NCBI GenBank assembly: GCA_031963045.1
Contig: JASSUK010000025.1
Location: forward strand, 1 to 64,000
Source: JASSUD01 sp031963045
GTDB lineage: Bacteria > Pseudomonadota > Gammaproteobacteria > Burkholderiales > Burkholderiaceae
Length of the DNA: 64,000 nt
Reading direction: 5' to 3'
The translations under genes and the position numbers were made by a program. This document shows positions 27,093 through 36,617 of the stretch, piece by piece. The first letter of the stretch is position 1; every line of letters starts with the position of its first letter. The notes beneath the pieces were generated by a model. It saw nothing but the letters and a program-made list of their open reading frames with translations, was not told the DNA's origin and ran no database searches.

Positions 27093-27388
27093 GTATGCAG
27101 CGCAGTAAAGAGTGTATAAAAGGGCAGCTAGCCGGAAATAAATAAAGAAGGGCACACCCTAAAGTATTCAAAATAGATAAGCTAGGCATTTTATAATGTG
27201 TAGCTGCGCGTGGCACCCATTTCAGAGTCTGCAAAAGTATTTTTCTTTTACAAAGATGCGTGTGCCAAGATCAAAGCGTACATTAATATGTATGGATACT
27301 AAGACCGTACTACCCAAAAAGTAAGGCCTTGGGTATGGTTGAAATGCCTATTCCATAGCAGTATTTGACCAAAGATAAAGGATAAGAA

Positions 27389-27781
27389 GTGGCTTCTTTT
27401 TTAAGTGATTACACGAATCTGCTGCTGATAGCGACAGCATTGATTTCAGCTGGTATGTTAGCTTGGCCGGCATTCACACAAGCAGGCACGCTTCCTGCTT
27501 GGCAAGCCATAGAGCTTATTAATCGACGTAATGCCATCGTAGTCGATGTGCGATCTGAGGAAGCATACCGTACCAAAAAAATGCCACAATCCCGTCATAT
27601 TCCTTTTGAAACACTAGAGCAGCAAGCCGCGCGCGTGAGCCGTAATAAACAAACCCCTTTACTGATCATTTCCCAAACCGGCCTTCAAGGGCGAAAAGCA
27701 AAAAGCGTGCTGGAAAAGGCAGGATATGCGCAGGTTTGGGTAGCAGACCTGCTGAAGGAAGATAAAGGATTAAACATTTAA
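27389..27781 (+). CDS. Rhodanese-like domain protein lacking the active cysteine
   Basis: The 130-residue protein has an N-terminal membrane anchor (LLIATALISAGMLAWPAF) and a rhodanese fold (IVVDVRSEEAYRTKKMPQSR). Where the catalytic loop should read CQTG, the sequence is ISQTGLQGRK, with serine at the cysteine position. Sulfur transfer is therefore not expected, and a binding role is possible. It precedes grxC, as in Burkholderia, and is separated from it by 61 bp. The start codon is GTG. Confidence 0.85.
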   Translation: MASFLSDYTNLLLIATALISAGMLAWPAFTQAGTLPAWQAIELINRRNAIVVDVRSEEAYRTKKMPQSRHIPFETLEQQAARVSRNKQTPLLIISQTGLQGRKAKSVLEKAGYAQVWVADLLKEDKGLNI

Positions 27782-27842
27782 GTAGTTCACATGCTGACTC
27801 CATGCTTTTCATTTATCGCTTTTGAAGCAAAAAAGGGATGGT

Positions 27843-28148
27843 ATGGATACTCACAAAAATGGAAATATAAAAATGGAAGAGAAATCCCAGTCGATCGTAA
27901 TGTATACGACGCAAGTTTGTCCCTACTGTGAGATGGCTGCGCGCCTTTTAAAAAGCCGAGGCGTCACAAAAATTCAAAAAATTGCGGTAGACACCGATCC
28001 CGCAAAACGGGACGAAATGATCGAAAAAACAGGGCGTCGCACCGTACCGCAGATTTTCATCGGCGACGTGCACGTGGGCGGATATGATGATCTAGCTAAA
28101 TTAGACCGTGAAGGAAAGTTGTTAGAGCTTTTACAGATAGAAGCTTAA
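27843..28148 (+). CDS. grxC: Glutaredoxin 3
   Basis: GrxC reduces disulfides with glutathione. The active site is CPYC in MYTTQVCPYCEMAARLL, followed by RRTVPQIFIGDVHVGGYDDL, the glutathione-binding part. ATG 27843 (101 residues) has AAAAAGGGA upstream; the core starts about ten residues later at another ATG. In related genomes secB comes next; here lipA does, and secB lies beside secA. Confidence 0.94.
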   Translation: MDTHKNGNIKMEEKSQSIVMYTTQVCPYCEMAARLLKSRGVTKIQKIAVDTDPAKRDEMIEKTGRRTVPQIFIGDVHVGGYDDLAKLDREGKLLELLQIEA

Positions 28149-28328
28149 TAACCCACCGAATTTAACAACACAAAGAGGGCATACAAATCCTGTACCGCTC
28201 TCTATTTCTGTAAACTTATGGTTTTGCGACTGTCGATAAAAGTGCGTAATACGTACGGTGCATAGTCGCGTGTCTGGCCTGGTGCTTATAGAAAGTGGTG
28301 GGCTTGCATTATTTTTAGGAAATTTCGC

Positions 28329-29324
28329 ATGACCTTTGCGCATGAGAATAGGCAAACTCCTGGGGAATCGCCCATACCTCCTATGTTTGACCCCACGGTG
28401 AAGCAAAAAGCACAAGCTAAAACAGCGCGTATTCCAATCAAAATTATTCCCGCTGAAAAATTAAAAAAACCCGATTGGATTCGCGTGAAAGCCGCTGCGC
28501 CCAACTCGCGTTTTTACGACATCAAGCGTATTTTGCGAGAGCATCAACTCCATACAGTTTGTGAAGAAGCGAGCTGCCCGAATATTGGCGAGTGCTTTGG
28601 TAAAGGCACGGCTACTTTCATGATCATGGGAGATAAGTGCACACGCCGCTGCCCATTTTGTGATGTAGGGCATGGCCGTCCTGATCCGCTGGACCCTCAA
28701 GAACCTGAGAATTTAGCGAAAACCATTGCGGCACTAAAGCTCAATTACGTGGTGATCACCAGCGTAGATCGAGATGATCTACGCGATGGTGGAGCAGGGC
28801 ATTTTGTCGCTTGTATTGAGCGCATTCGCACACTCTCGCCGCAAACGCGCATTGAAATCTTAACGCCAGATTTCCGGGGGCGTATTGATAAAGCACTCGC
28901 CATTCTTAATACCGCACCGCCCGATGTGATGAATCACAATCTGGAAACGGTACCGCGTTTATACAAAGAAGCGCGCCCAGGCTCTGATTACGCCTATTCC
29001 CTACGTCTTCTCAAAGAATTTAAAGCAGCCCACCCTAATGTTCCTACCAAGTCTGGGTTGATGGTAGGTCTAGGAGAAGAAGAAGAAGAAATCGTGCAAG
29101 TTATGCGTGACTTGCGCGCGCATGATGTCAATATGCTAACGCTTGGCCAATATTTACAACCTTCAGAGCACCATCTCCCTGTGCGTAGCTATGTAACGCC
29201 AGAGACTTTTAAAAAATATGAAGCCACTGCCTATGAGCTAGGTTTTTCGCATGCTGCAGTAGGGGCAATGGTCCGCTCGAGTTACCACGCAGATGTGCAA
29301 GCGCATGAAGCTGGAGTGGTTTGA
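28329..29324 (+). CDS. lipA: Lipoyl synthase
   Basis: LipA inserts two sulfurs into protein-bound octanoate. The 331-residue radical SAM enzyme has the auxiliary cluster motif CEEASCPNIGECF, the SAM cluster motif CTRRCPFCDVGHG, and the C-terminal RSSYHADVQA. lipB, which usually precedes it, is not adjacent. It stands in the place where secB is found in relatives. Confidence 0.96.
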   Translation: MTFAHENRQTPGESPIPPMFDPTVKQKAQAKTARIPIKIIPAEKLKKPDWIRVKAAAPNSRFYDIKRILREHQLHTVCEEASCPNIGECFGKGTATFMIMGDKCTRRCPFCDVGHGRPDPLDPQEPENLAKTIAALKLNYVVITSVDRDDLRDGGAGHFVACIERIRTLSPQTRIEILTPDFRGRIDKALAILNTAPPDVMNHNLETVPRLYKEARPGSDYAYSLRLLKEFKAAHPNVPTKSGLMVGLGEEEEEIVQVMRDLRAHDVNMLTLGQYLQPSEHHLPVRSYVTPETFKKYEATAYELGFSHAAVGAMVRSSYHADVQAHEAGVV

Positions 29325-29365
29325 AAATAGGGGGGATTGGGGTGAACCAAGCCCCTCAACATAAA

Positions 29366-29524
29366 TCAATCGTCTGCATTATTCAGATCTGCCATTAAAT
29401 CCTTTACCGTAGCGAACGATTTCAAGCCACCGTGGCGCGCCTCCTTCATCGCTTCGATGGTGGCAACGTTTGGTACCAAAGGCTCAAATGGCAAGGCTTG
29501 CTCACGAGCAATGCAGGTCAACAT
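29366..29524 (-). pseudogene. C-terminal remnant of a RelB/DinJ-type antitoxin
   Basis: The 52-codon frame reads MLTCIAREQALPFEPLVPN, then EAMKEARHGGLKSFATVKDL and ends ADLNNADD. This is the typical C-terminal half of RelB/DinJ antitoxins. The N-terminal ribbon-helix-helix that binds DNA is absent, and no RelE/YafQ toxin lies beside it. It is too short to repress its own promoter. It sits between lipA and a Fic gene. Confidence 0.7.
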
Positions 29525-29585
29525 GATTTTGTGCCTGTAAAAGGTTTGATACGTTGATTTTATATTTATGTGGGTGCTGTATCGC

Positions 29586-30263
29586 TTAGCACTGGATAGG
29601 CTTAGCCTCTGGATGGCAATTGACCAAAAACGCCATCATCTCTGTTGCATCTTTAGTTAGGTAAAACTCTACCATTTTCTCGTTAAATTCCTGTGCCTTC
29701 GCTGCAGGCACGCTAATGGCATCGATGCCGGCAGACATCAAAATGCCATTCATCATAAAACGTGCAGTACGTTTGTTGCCGTCAAAGAAAAATTGCTGCA
29801 ATGCGCCAAATAAAAAGAAAGCTAGCCCTTTTTCGAAAGGGGTGCACGTATTTAATGCAGTTAAGCCTTCTTCAAATATTTGATTCAATTTAGGCGCCCC
29901 TGGCGCGGTGGGCAGAGCCTCATTACTAGCAGTCAGGGCATGTATTTCTGTGAAGATAGCCTTATTTAGCTGAAATTGACTCGTTTTTACCAGTGCTAAA
30001 ACCCGTTTCGCGCTTTTGATTAGATTGATTACTTGTTCTTGATCAGTAATTTTCCTGCCGCCGATGGTCACGCCATCTAGTAGGGTTTTTACTTCTGGGA
30101 AAGTGATGGGGTTGCCTTCAAGCATGCTGGCATCCCAGACGAATTCAGGCAGCATACGATGGAAGCGGAAACTGACGCGCTCGATAGTGTGCGTGGGGAT
30201 GATGGAGGGAATAACAGATCGATCCCAATGGAATCCAAGGGCATTAAAGAGTTTCATACTCAT
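29586..30263 (-). CDS. Fic-domain protein with a non-canonical catalytic motif
   Basis: The 225-residue protein contains QFFFDGNKRTARFMMNGIL, which aligns with the Fic motif HPFxDGNKR but has Q157 in place of the catalytic histidine and F for P. The upstream segment ASMLEGNPITFPEVKTLLDG resembles the Fic inhibitory region. Proteins with QFF(Y/W)DGNKR are a known Fic subgroup, so this is probably the natural form, not a fresh mutation. AMP transfer is doubtful without the histidine. The ATG at 30263 begins MSMKLFNALG. A REPIN lies immediately upstream. Confidence 0.8.
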   Translation of the reverse strand: MSMKLFNALGFHWDRSVIPSIIPTHTIERVSFRFHRMLPEFVWDASMLEGNPITFPEVKTLLDGVTIGGRKITDQEQVINLIKSAKRVLALVKTSQFQLNKAIFTEIHALTASNEALPTAPGAPKLNQIFEEGLTALNTCTPFEKGLAFFLFGALQQFFFDGNKRTARFMMNGILMSAGIDAISVPAAKAQEFNEKMVEFYLTKDATEMMAFLVNCHPEAKPIQC

Positions 30264-30264
30264 C

Positions 30265-30490
30265 TTTTTTTGTTTGATAGAGCCCTTTTACATAAGCATC
30301 TCGGTAGGTTGGTGGTGAGGCACGAACCCCAACATGCAAACCACTCCGTCCTCGATAACCAGCTTAAAAACTCTCGAAATCAAAGATCAAAAGCCAGCGG
30401 TACGCATGTTGGGGTTCGTGCCTCACCACCAACCTACCATCCTTTGCCTTTTCTTGTGGTTGGTGGAGCTTGATGAATCCCTTTTACATA
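30265..30490. repeat. Large REPIN-containing repeat
   Basis: REPs at 30304-30337 (plus) and 30403-30437 (minus) are inverted. They are flanked by TTTGATAGAGCCCTTTTACA on the left and its imperfect complement (TGATGAATCCCTTTTACATA region) on the right. Parts recur at 21608-21673 and 23690-23768. This is the most complete copy in the window and shows the likely full mobile unit of about 225 bp. Confidence 0.75.
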
Positions 30491-30531
30491 GCCATTTATA
30501 AAACAGTGATGGAATCACGCGGATGCAGTGT

Positions 30532-31896
30532 CTACGACAAAAACGGATGGCGCAGCAAAATAGTGTCGTCGCGGTCTGGGCCTGTAGATACCATATCGAT
30601 TGGTGCACCTACGGTTTCCTCAATACATTGCAAGTAACGGCGTGCTTCAGAGGGCAATGCATCCCACTCTGTAAGGCCGGCCGTATTGCATTGCCAACCT
30701 GGAAAACTTTGATAGATAGGTTCGCAGTGTTGTGCAGCTGCCGCATCCAGAGGTAAGAGATCTATTTTTTCGCCATTTAAGGTATAGCCCACGCATAGCT
30801 TGATAGTCTCTAGCTGATCTAGTACATCAAGTTTGGTCAGGCACAAGCTAGATACACCGTTCATTTGTACGGAGCGTTTAAGGGCTGCGGCATCTAGCCA
30901 CCCTGTGCGGCGAGGCCGGCCGGTTACCGAGCCAAACTCTTTACCCACCTTGGCTAAGGTGAGGCCAATAGGATCTTGGCGGTGAGGGTTATCTGCATCG
31001 AATAATTCGCTGGGGAAGGGGCCTGCGCCTACACGTGTGCAATAGGCTTTGGTAATACCAAAAATAGTATGTAATTGTTGAGGCCCCACTCCTGCGCCTG
31101 CAGCGGCTGCGCCTGCTACGCAATTACTGCTGGTTACAAATGGATAGGTCCCGTGATCGATATCGAGCAAGGTTCCTTGCGCACCTTCAAACAGCAAGTT
31201 TTGTCCCTGCTGTTGCGCGGTATACAGCTCTGCGGATACATCCGCTAGCATGGGTAGTAGCTCTGGAGCGTTATGCAGCAGCCTATCTAGTGTTTGTGCT
31301 TCATCAACGGGCGCTGCGTCTAGGTAGTGGGTTAATAAGAAATTGTGATAATCCAGTACTTCATGCAAACGCTCTGCTAAGCGTGGGATATCACGCAAGT
31401 CGTGCATACGCAGTGCCCTGCGCGCCACTTTATCTTCATAAGCTGGGCCAATACCACGGCCTGTAGTACCAATTTTATCTACGCCGCGACGCGCTTCGCG
31501 CGCCCGGTCGATAGCTGCATGGGAAGGCAGCAGTAAAGTCGCCGCGCACGATATGCGCAAGCGATTACGTACCTCTAGCCCTGCGATCTCTAATTCTTTA
31601 ATTTCTTGCAAAAGCGCCTCGGGCGATACCACCACCCCATTACCAATATAGGCCTTGACTTCAGGGCGCATGATGCCAGACGGAATCAATCGTAAAATCG
31701 TTTTACGGCCGTCGATAATCAGCGTATGCCCTGCGTTATGCCCCCCCTGAAATCGCACAACACCTTGTGCATGGTCGGTGAGCCAATCGACCACTTTACC
31801 TTTACCTTCATCACCCCATTGCGTACCGATAACCACTACATTGCGGCTTGATTTGGAGGGAGAAGGCGCATTTTTTGAGGAAAGAGGAGTAGACAT
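30532..31896 (-). CDS. purA: Adenylosuccinate synthetase
   Basis: PurA joins IMP and aspartate with GTP on the way to AMP. The 454-residue protein has the P-loop-like GTQWGDEGKGKVVDWL, FQGGHNAGHTL, the IMP-site GTTGRGIGPAYEDK and FEGAQGTLLDIDHGTYPFV. The first 17 residues are a Ser/Pro-rich extension. In Burkholderia it follows hisZ; here hisZ is 18 kb away. Confidence 0.97.
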   Translation of the reverse strand: MSTPLSSKNAPSPSKSSRNVVVIGTQWGDEGKGKVVDWLTDHAQGVVRFQGGHNAGHTLIIDGRKTILRLIPSGIMRPEVKAYIGNGVVVSPEALLQEIKELEIAGLEVRNRLRISCAATLLLPSHAAIDRAREARRGVDKIGTTGRGIGPAYEDKVARRALRMHDLRDIPRLAERLHEVLDYHNFLLTHYLDAAPVDEAQTLDRLLHNAPELLPMLADVSAELYTAQQQGQNLLFEGAQGTLLDIDHGTYPFVTSSNCVAGAAAAGAGVGPQQLHTIFGITKAYCTRVGAGPFPSELFDADNPHRQDPIGLTLAKVGKEFGSVTGRPRRTGWLDAAALKRSVQMNGVSSLCLTKLDVLDQLETIKLCVGYTLNGEKIDLLPLDAAAAQHCEPIYQSFPGWQCNTAGLTEWDALPSEARRYLQCIEETVGAPIDMVSTGPDRDDTILLRHPFLS

Positions 31897-32079
31897 ATAA
31901 AAGAGATAGAGCTGACAGATAGTAGAGAAACCGCAAGGATACGGTTTTATGCGTGTAGAGCAAGTTTTCTATCTATATAGAGAAAACGCTCCACACTTCA
32001 TACAACGAAAACCGTGAAGGTACCACGTAGTCTGTGTAGTTTTGTAGCGTTTTTAATTGCTAATGCGCAATGGTTAGCC

Positions 32080-32210
32080 GGCAGGTTGGTGGTGGGCGAC
32101 GTTCCCCAACATGATGACCATTGTCCTTTTGAAACCGGCATATGTATGTCAACAGTGATAATGACAAATTGGTGGTATGCATGTTGGGGTTCGCGCCTCA
32201 ATCAACCTAC
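32080..32210. repeat. REPIN, diverged
   Basis: GCAGGTTGGTGGTGGGCGAC (32080 onwards) and an inverted copy ending CAATCAACCTAC at 32210 form a diverged REPIN. It lies between purA and the gene ending at 32217. The rest of the 31897-32216 gap holds a near-palindromic stretch TTTTCTATCTATATAGAGAAAA around 31965-31986, in two parts, and nothing else. Confidence 0.7.
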
Positions 32211-32216
32211 CGGCTA

Positions 32217-33629
32217 TCATGCTGGATTTTTAAGTGTGTAGTGGTAGGGGTTTTCAGTCAAAACTTTAGTTAATTTTTTGGCTCGGTCTATAAATTTTGC
32301 CAATGATTTTTCAGCAGATATCGCTGCTTCCTCTCTCGCTTTCTGTGTAGTGCCAGGTTTTGTATGTAAAAAATATTGGCAACGTCTTACTTTGCTGATA
32401 TCTCTCAAGAGGGAGCGCACTTCAAACACTAGATTTTCGATGGGTTTTAATGTCTTCTCAAGACGGTCGGCTGCATCGAGTACGTTGGGTATATCAGCAT
32501 ATTTTTTCCATGCGTCACGAATAAAGTGCAGGAGCACTGCGCCTACTAATAAATCAACTGCTAAGAATGGAATAGCTAAACTCAGAACAGGTGCGCTGCT
32601 CATAAGTAAAATGGTTATGCATAATGTTCCTGTTATCAGAACCAGGGGTACAGGCATGAGAAGTCCTGTCATAGCTGTTTTTTGAGACTCTGCTTCCTCT
32701 CTGGCTTTTTGCATGTTGGTTTTAGCGTTAGATAGCTTTTCTTCTACAGTAGAGCATATTGCTTTAAGAAGATCTATTGCTTTTCCAGAAGGGGATTCTA
32801 AGTGATTTCGATAATAGGAAATGTCACCTGTTTTATGATACCGTGAAAAATATTCCCCGTCTTTTAGCTCGGTAGGATATCCATCATGATCTATATATTT
32901 AATGTGGCCGAAGAAAGTCTGGTATTTATTTCCAAAAAAAGTCTGGTATTGATTTTCAAATGTATCATTCCATGTATATTGAAAAGTGCCAGTTTTATTT
33001 TCCTCTGCCTTATGTGTACCTACTCTTTGACTAGAGCTTGTTCCTGTATCAGGATTGGCTACATTTGACGTATAAGTGAAGCAGGTAGGTATCTCATCGT
33101 TTGATTGCAAGGTACCGATATGCGTATCGTTATCACCAGGAAAATAGAAGGTATGCCAAAATTCTGAATAGGTAAGAATATCAGGAAATGTGTCAAATAA
33201 ATCTATACATAATTTGTGGAATGAGGTATTGCTATCCAAGGGAGACGTTGTATTGTTTTCTGCTGTAGAGTTGCCGATAAAATCAAGGATTTTATTGTAA
33301 TCTTCACAAACGAAGATATTATGGACGTTTATATCTGATTTGAAATTAATAAAATCATGCTTTATTTTTTCTAAATTAACCTTCAGATCGTAAGATGAAG
33401 TGGCTTCAGTAGGTGTAGGTGTATTCCCTAATATGGCAGGGGTAATCGCATTGCTTTGGCCAGCAGCAAACGATGAATGGACTGAACTCAAACTGGAAAG
33501 ATCTGCATCAGACTCAGTGACTCCATCTAGCTCCATCTCACTACCGGTAGATTGCATTGAATTGGAACGCGAGCCACTAGAACCCATGTATGGCGCTTTA
33601 GGAATCGACAGGATAGGAGAGTTGGGCAT
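32217..33629 (-). CDS. Large two-helix membrane protein of unknown function
   Basis: The 470-residue protein begins with about 60 Ser/Pro/Thr-rich residues (SKPL-like low complexity, for example SSLSSVHSSFAAGQS). The middle is polar with many aromatic residues, and two hydrophobic segments follow near 320-375 (LVLITGTLCITILLMSSAPV). A charged helical tail completes the layout (LEKTLKPIENLVFEVRSLLR). The tail plan resembles the genes at 14914 and 16290. No known domain was recognised. It is divergent from the patatin gene across a 511-bp gap. A secreted effector inserted in host membranes is a guess from layout only. Confidence 0.6.
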   Translation of the reverse strand: MPNSPILSIPKAPYMGSSGSRSNSMQSTGSEMELDGVTESDADLSSLSSVHSSFAAGQSNAITPAILGNTPTPTEATSSYDLKVNLEKIKHDFINFKSDINVHNIFVCEDYNKILDFIGNSTAENNTTSPLDSNTSFHKLCIDLFDTFPDILTYSEFWHTFYFPGDNDTHIGTLQSNDEIPTCFTYTSNVANPDTGTSSSQRVGTHKAEENKTGTFQYTWNDTFENQYQTFFGNKYQTFFGHIKYIDHDGYPTELKDGEYFSRYHKTGDISYYRNHLESPSGKAIDLLKAICSTVEEKLSNAKTNMQKAREEAESQKTAMTGLLMPVPLVLITGTLCITILLMSSAPVLSLAIPFLAVDLLVGAVLLHFIRDAWKKYADIPNVLDAADRLEKTLKPIENLVFEVRSLLRDISKVRRCQYFLHTKPGTTQKAREEAAISAEKSLAKFIDRAKKLTKVLTENPYHYTLKNPA

Positions 33630-34140
33630 AGAGCGCAGAAAATTCTTTTAAAAAGAAGAAAAATTCCTCTTCGCACACAGTAGATCACTATAGATAGTGA
33701 TATATAAAAATACCTCAGAGGCCTGGCAAGTTTTGGTATGCCTAGTGCCCTATATTTTATTGGAAGCAGGTAATTGTAGTGTATGGCAATGGAGGATTCA
33801 CCCTAGAATCCTAACAGATAGTGCGCCTGCTTTTCTTAATTTTTTTATAAGAAGCACTCTGGAGGATGAGCAATAGTATTCGGTGCTATTGGCGTGAAGC
33901 TCCTTTGCATGAGGAGCGCTACGGTCTATTCAAAACATGGCTGCACTACGGCTATGCGCATAGCCGTAATCACCTGTATCTAAATATTGAGCTTTCACAG
34001 AGGGATATGCGAAGTATGGAGGCAGATTTGGACTGCTGAATTTTTTACGATGATGGGCAAGGACGCGCTGATTAGCGCTGCATTTACCGTTCATTGTAGA
34101 CAGCAGACTATTTTCTTCACTCCATTCCCTGATAAAGCCC
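33630..34140. other. Divergent intergenic region with a 22-bp palindrome
   Basis: No supported gene is present. TACGGCTATGC and its exact complement form a perfect 22-bp palindrome at 33947-33968, which could be an operator or a transcript hairpin. The rest is AT-rich. Confidence 0.5.
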
Positions 34141-35769
34141 ATGCCTAGCTCTATAACGCTCACTCACTTAGTGCCCTCTGCCTTTTTAGGGCGTATAGCA
34201 AAAAACAAGCAACCTAAGGCATTAGATTTGCAAAAAGAAGCCGCGCCCAAGGCGGTTATGCGTACTGCGCCTCAAGTATATGCAGCAAAAGACGGAACTA
34301 TTTCACTTTTGGTATCCGCTCCAAAAATTAAAAATATAGCCTTAGCAGGCGGTGGAGCCTCTGCGCTCATGATGCCACATGCTTTAGTAGAACTTGGCAA
34401 GCCATTTTTTGATGATATTAAAAGTATTGCAGGCTGCTCGAGCGGAGCATTAGTAGGAACGATGCTAGCTTCAGGGTTCTCGCCAGCGGAGCTGGATGCA
34501 AGAATAGATCAAAATCTTCTTCCTAGCCTGCTAGGTTCCGTACCGAGCTTTGGTGCGCTGTATCCGATGGTAACGTTCCAATCTGAGAAACTCTATGGCA
34601 GTTTTTCTAGCTTGATGGCCTGTATTGGGCGTATGTTTGTTATGAAAACCTTTGTAGGCAGCTGGCAAAAATCGGCCCAGAGTTTTATCCAAACACTGGA
34701 TCAGTGGAGTTCGGAATCAGTCACTCTGCATCTAAAAAAGCCAGATATCTGGAAAAAAGTAGAGGCGGCGCACGGTAATGGCCAACTGAATGCCAAAGAG
34801 AGAGACCGGCTTGTTTTTTTAAAAAATAGTACATGGTTTGATAAACCCAGTACAGCCAAAACGTCCAGAACAGAATATATGATCACGTTTAATGATCTTG
34901 CTCTGTTACACCGTATTGAGCCAGCTATTTTTAAAGAGCTCACTATCGTGAGTTCCAAGATAGACGAAAACCAAACTCAAACCGAAGATGCGCCTTCTCC
35001 ACTAGTATTTACAAAAAAGACATTTAATGCAAAAGAAACCCCCGATGTGCCCATTGCCATCGCAGGCCGTGCCTCTATGTCTATGCCTTTATATTTTCAA
35101 GACTGTTGGTACAGTGGCGCATCCTATCAAGATGGAGGGATGACTAGCAGGATTCCCGCAGAAATATTTGTACCTTCAAATAATGAAAAAAATAGGTCAG
35201 CAAATGCCTCTGAGCAGGCTGAAACCATAGTGGTTGCTTTTGCTAACAGCAGCTATAAAAAAGATATGAACCGGATTTTGTATAAAAAACCCGTTCCAGG
35301 GCAATATAAAACACTGACAAATAAAGTAATGCAGTGGTTTTTAAATTATCCAACCTACCCAGAAAGCGTAGCGCAAGACAATCATAAATTGTATGACATG
35401 GGCCCCAATGTACGCACGATAAATAATGGAGGCATTGATACCTTTGATATGCAACCGTCCAAAAAGCAAATAGATGCAGCTAAAAAATTAGCAAGTATCC
35501 ATATGCGAAAACAAGTAGAACTACATAAAAACGAAGCCTATTGTCAGTCGTTTAATAATGTTGAAGCAGCATGGCAAGCATTAAGTGGAGCACAAAAAAA
35601 TGCAGTACACCAAGCTGGGGACCCACAGCTAGAGCCAGATTTTGAGAGCTTGCCAGAACGCACGCAATATGCACAACTTGCTTTTTATAAATTATCGCAA
35701 CAAGCATTTCACCAAAGCGCACTGCTTTCAAGATTAAGTAATTACATTACAGCTTTGCACATTGCTTAG
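34141..35769 (+). CDS. Patatin-like phospholipase
   Basis: The 542-residue protein has the patatin elements in order. The oxyanion loop is LAGGGASALMMP (G70-G72), the nucleophile elbow is GCSSG with S100, and the catalytic DGG is at about 331 (YQDGGMTSRIP). Members hydrolyse membrane lipids, and in host-associated bacteria they are often secreted effectors. The N-terminal 60 residues are polar without a Sec signal. A long C-terminal region of about 150 residues has no named domain. The stop is followed within 8 bp by an SDR gene, so the two are co-transcribed. Confidence 0.85.
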   Translation: MPSSITLTHLVPSAFLGRIAKNKQPKALDLQKEAAPKAVMRTAPQVYAAKDGTISLLVSAPKIKNIALAGGGASALMMPHALVELGKPFFDDIKSIAGCSSGALVGTMLASGFSPAELDARIDQNLLPSLLGSVPSFGALYPMVTFQSEKLYGSFSSLMACIGRMFVMKTFVGSWQKSAQSFIQTLDQWSSESVTLHLKKPDIWKKVEAAHGNGQLNAKERDRLVFLKNSTWFDKPSTAKTSRTEYMITFNDLALLHRIEPAIFKELTIVSSKIDENQTQTEDAPSPLVFTKKTFNAKETPDVPIAIAGRASMSMPLYFQDCWYSGASYQDGGMTSRIPAEIFVPSNNEKNRSANASEQAETIVVAFANSSYKKDMNRILYKKPVPGQYKTLTNKVMQWFLNYPTYPESVAQDNHKLYDMGPNVRTINNGGIDTFDMQPSKKQIDAAKKLASIHMRKQVELHKNEAYCQSFNNVEAAWQALSGAQKNAVHQAGDPQLEPDFESLPERTQYAQLAFYKLSQQAFHQSALLSRLSNYITALHIA

Positions 35770-35777
35770 GGGTATAT

Positions 35778-36548
35778 ATGATATATAACCAGTCAGATTT
35801 TTTTGGGAAAGTAGTGCTGATTATAGGGGGTACAAGTGGTATTGGTTATGCCGCAGTACTCGCATTTGCACGAGCCGGTGCAAAAGTAATTTTTGCTGGT
35901 CGCCGTGAAAGAGAAGGTGCTGAGTTAGAGGAAAAAATACGTTCGTTTAATGGTATCGGATATTTTGTCAAAACAGACGTGAGTAATGAAACGGATATCC
36001 TCAATCTGATTCATTTCACTACCACAAAATTTGGCCGCCTTGATATTGCATTTAATAACGCAGGTATCGCGCCACCGGCATGCGCCGTCACCGATCTTTC
36101 CTTCGACATGTACCGACAAGTATTCGACGTGAATGTCTGGGGAGTCATGGCCGCGATGAAGCACGAAATTGCAGCCATGTTAGGCAATGGCGGTGGAGTC
36201 ATCGTCAACACTAGCAGTATTGCAGGCCATATCGGTGTCCCTGGTTCTGGTCCATACGTTTCATCAAAACATGCCGTTGAAGGACTCACGAAGGTTGCAG
36301 CATTAGAGTATGCACAGCATGGAATACGCGTGAATGCCGTAGCGCCCGCCGTTATTAAAACACCATTGGTTGATCGTTGTTTCGGCACACAAACCGAAGT
36401 ACGAAAACAGCTTGCCTCCATGCATCCGAATGGTCGCCTAGGCGAGCCAGATGAAGTGGTCAATGCAGTTCTTTTCTTATGTTCATCGGCATCTTCGTTC
36501 ATAACAGGTACATCGCTGAAAGTCGATGGAGGATGGACGGCTAGATGA
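35778..36548 (+). CDS. Short-chain dehydrogenase/reductase
   Basis: The 256-residue protein is a classical SDR. The nucleotide-binding motif is GGTSGIG, then NNAGIAPP, then the catalytic S in NTSSIAG and YVSSK, with LKVDGGW at the end. The arginine-rich stretch GRREREG after beta-2 suggests NADP(H). The substrate is unknown. Its tight linkage to the patatin gene suggests a shared lipid-related or host-directed task, which is inference. A terminator follows at 36618-36642. Confidence 0.88.
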   Translation: MIYNQSDFFGKVVLIIGGTSGIGYAAVLAFARAGAKVIFAGRREREGAELEEKIRSFNGIGYFVKTDVSNETDILNLIHFTTTKFGRLDIAFNNAGIAPPACAVTDLSFDMYRQVFDVNVWGVMAAMKHEIAAMLGNGGGVIVNTSSIAGHIGVPGSGPYVSSKHAVEGLTKVAALEYAQHGIRVNAVAPAVIKTPLVDRCFGTQTEVRKQLASMHPNGRLGEPDEVVNAVLFLCSSASSFITGTSLKVDGGWTAR

Positions 36549-36617
36549 TGTTGATCAGTTTTTAGCTGAATACGGTGAGGATGGTGATTTTATATTGTGC
36601 AATACATTAAAATTTTT

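Noticed and set aside
15924..32210. Repeated palindromes as a CRISPR array
   Set aside because: The repeats are kilobases apart, in both orientations, with no regular spacers and no cas genes.
33930..34163. Minus-strand 77-codon frame upstream of the patatin gene
   Set aside because: It has no ribosome binding site, runs through the 22-bp palindrome and overlaps the patatin start.
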